A DNA stretch of 6,271 nt from an uncultured Anaerolineae bacterium (GTDB taxonomy: Bacteria; Chloroflexota; Anaerolineae; Anaerolineales; UBA4823), in NCBI GenBank assembly GCA_937129505.1, contig CAKZNJ010000402.1, positions 1 through 6,271 on the forward strand, read 5' to 3'. This document shows positions 5,847 through 6,271 of this stretch, in pieces. Each line of letters opens with the position of its first letter. Within the stretch, counting starts at the first letter, position 1. The position numbers were made by a program, and so were the translations under genes. The notes under the pieces were generated by a model that was not told the origin of the DNA, did no database searches, and was given only the letters and a program-made list of their open reading frames with translations.

Positions 5847-6271
5847 ATGGACCCGATACCCAAAAGCGGTTATTACTATGCCAATAAGTTTGCTTTAATC
5901 ACCCTGAAGGCATTAGAAGAGGTGATGGGCAAAAATGGGGTGAACGCCATTTTAAATCTGGCTCATCTGCCTCATCTGATCGATCAATATCCGCCAGATA
6001 ATCTAGAACGCGAATTTGACTTTGCCGATTTTTCTGCCATCAACTGGGCATTAGAAGAGATGTATGGGCCGCGCGGTGGGCGAGGGTTAGCCCTACGGGC
6101 TGGCAGAGCTACCTTTGCGGATGCCCTGCGCAACTTTGGCGCCTTAGCGGGAGTAGGCGATCTTGCTTTTAAGGTTTTGCCCCTTGAGATCAAACTGCGC
6201 ATTGGCTTGCCGGCGATGGCAAAAATTTTTACTCAGCTGACCGATCAACACAGTACGGTACAGGAATATGA
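5847..6271 (+). CDS. Probable V4R-like (4-vinyl reductase-type) sensory protein, N-terminal part (cut by right edge)
   Basis: An open frame of 141 codons runs from the ATG at 5847 to the window end without a stop, with a good Shine-Dalgarno. The visible part is soluble and mostly alpha-helical. Recognisable stretches are SGYYYANKFALITLKALEEV (7-26), LNLAHLPHLIDQYPPDNLE, FADFSAINWALEEMYGPRGG and GLALRAGRATFADALRNFGA. From memory, this arrangement resembles the N-terminal half of Chloroflexota proteins that end in a V4R domain, a small-molecule or regulatory fold related to Bet3 of the TRAPP complex. The diagnostic C-terminal Cys-containing part is outside the window, so the family call is tentative. 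It is the second gene of the operon begun by the Roadblock protein. A coding role is nearly certain; the function is not. Confidence 0.72.
   Translation, partial: MDPIPKSGYYYANKFALITLKALEEVMGKNGVNAILNLAHLPHLIDQYPPDNLEREFDFADFSAINWALEEMYGPRGGRGLALRAGRATFADALRNFGALAGVGDLAFKVLPLEIKLRIGLPAMAKIFTQLTDQHSTVQEY

Overview
The window looks like a chromosomal segment of a bacterium of the phylum Chloroflexota, probably class Anaerolineae. This is inferred from protein style: a Thr/Pro-rich linker behind a membrane anchor, a 7-TM + GAF + kinase-like protein with an ELRQPL motif, a DivIC/FtsB-like protein with a Pro/Thr tail, and a Roadblock protein paired with a V4R-like protein. No rRNA or other marker is present to fix the taxon. 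I saw no insertion sequence, phage gene or CRISPR array.

Left third (1-2525, minus strand): a two-gene operon. The first gene is a 752-residue membrane protein with seven predicted helices, a GAF-like domain, a long coiled coil and a histidine-kinase-like core. The phospho-accepting His of the core is Thr (T521), and a Gly of the ATP-lid G2 box is Ala (A704), so it is probably a pseudokinase. Its stop codon overlaps (ATGA) the start of a second gene, which runs off the left edge and encodes a single-pass membrane protein with a Thr/Pro-rich extracytoplasmic stretch.

Centre (2526-2941): a divergent intergenic region. An extended -10 promoter drives the kinase-like gene leftward. A near-consensus promoter drives tRNA-Leu(CAG) rightward, followed by two tandem intrinsic terminators. 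A separate promoter then sits so close to the next gene that its mRNA is predicted to be leaderless.

Right part (2942-6271, plus strand): a DivIC/FtsB-like cell-division protein; methylglyoxal synthase (mgsA) with all key residues, followed 21 nt later by a 12-TM MFS transporter, probably co-transcribed; a 270-nt intergenic region with a clear promoter; and a Roadblock/LC7 protein followed 10 nt later by a V4R-like protein truncated by the right edge. The last two form an apparent signalling or GTPase-regulator operon.

The observations most worth following up are the kinase-like protein without a phospho-acceptor His, the Roadblock/V4R-like pair, and the predicted leaderless divIC-like transcript.
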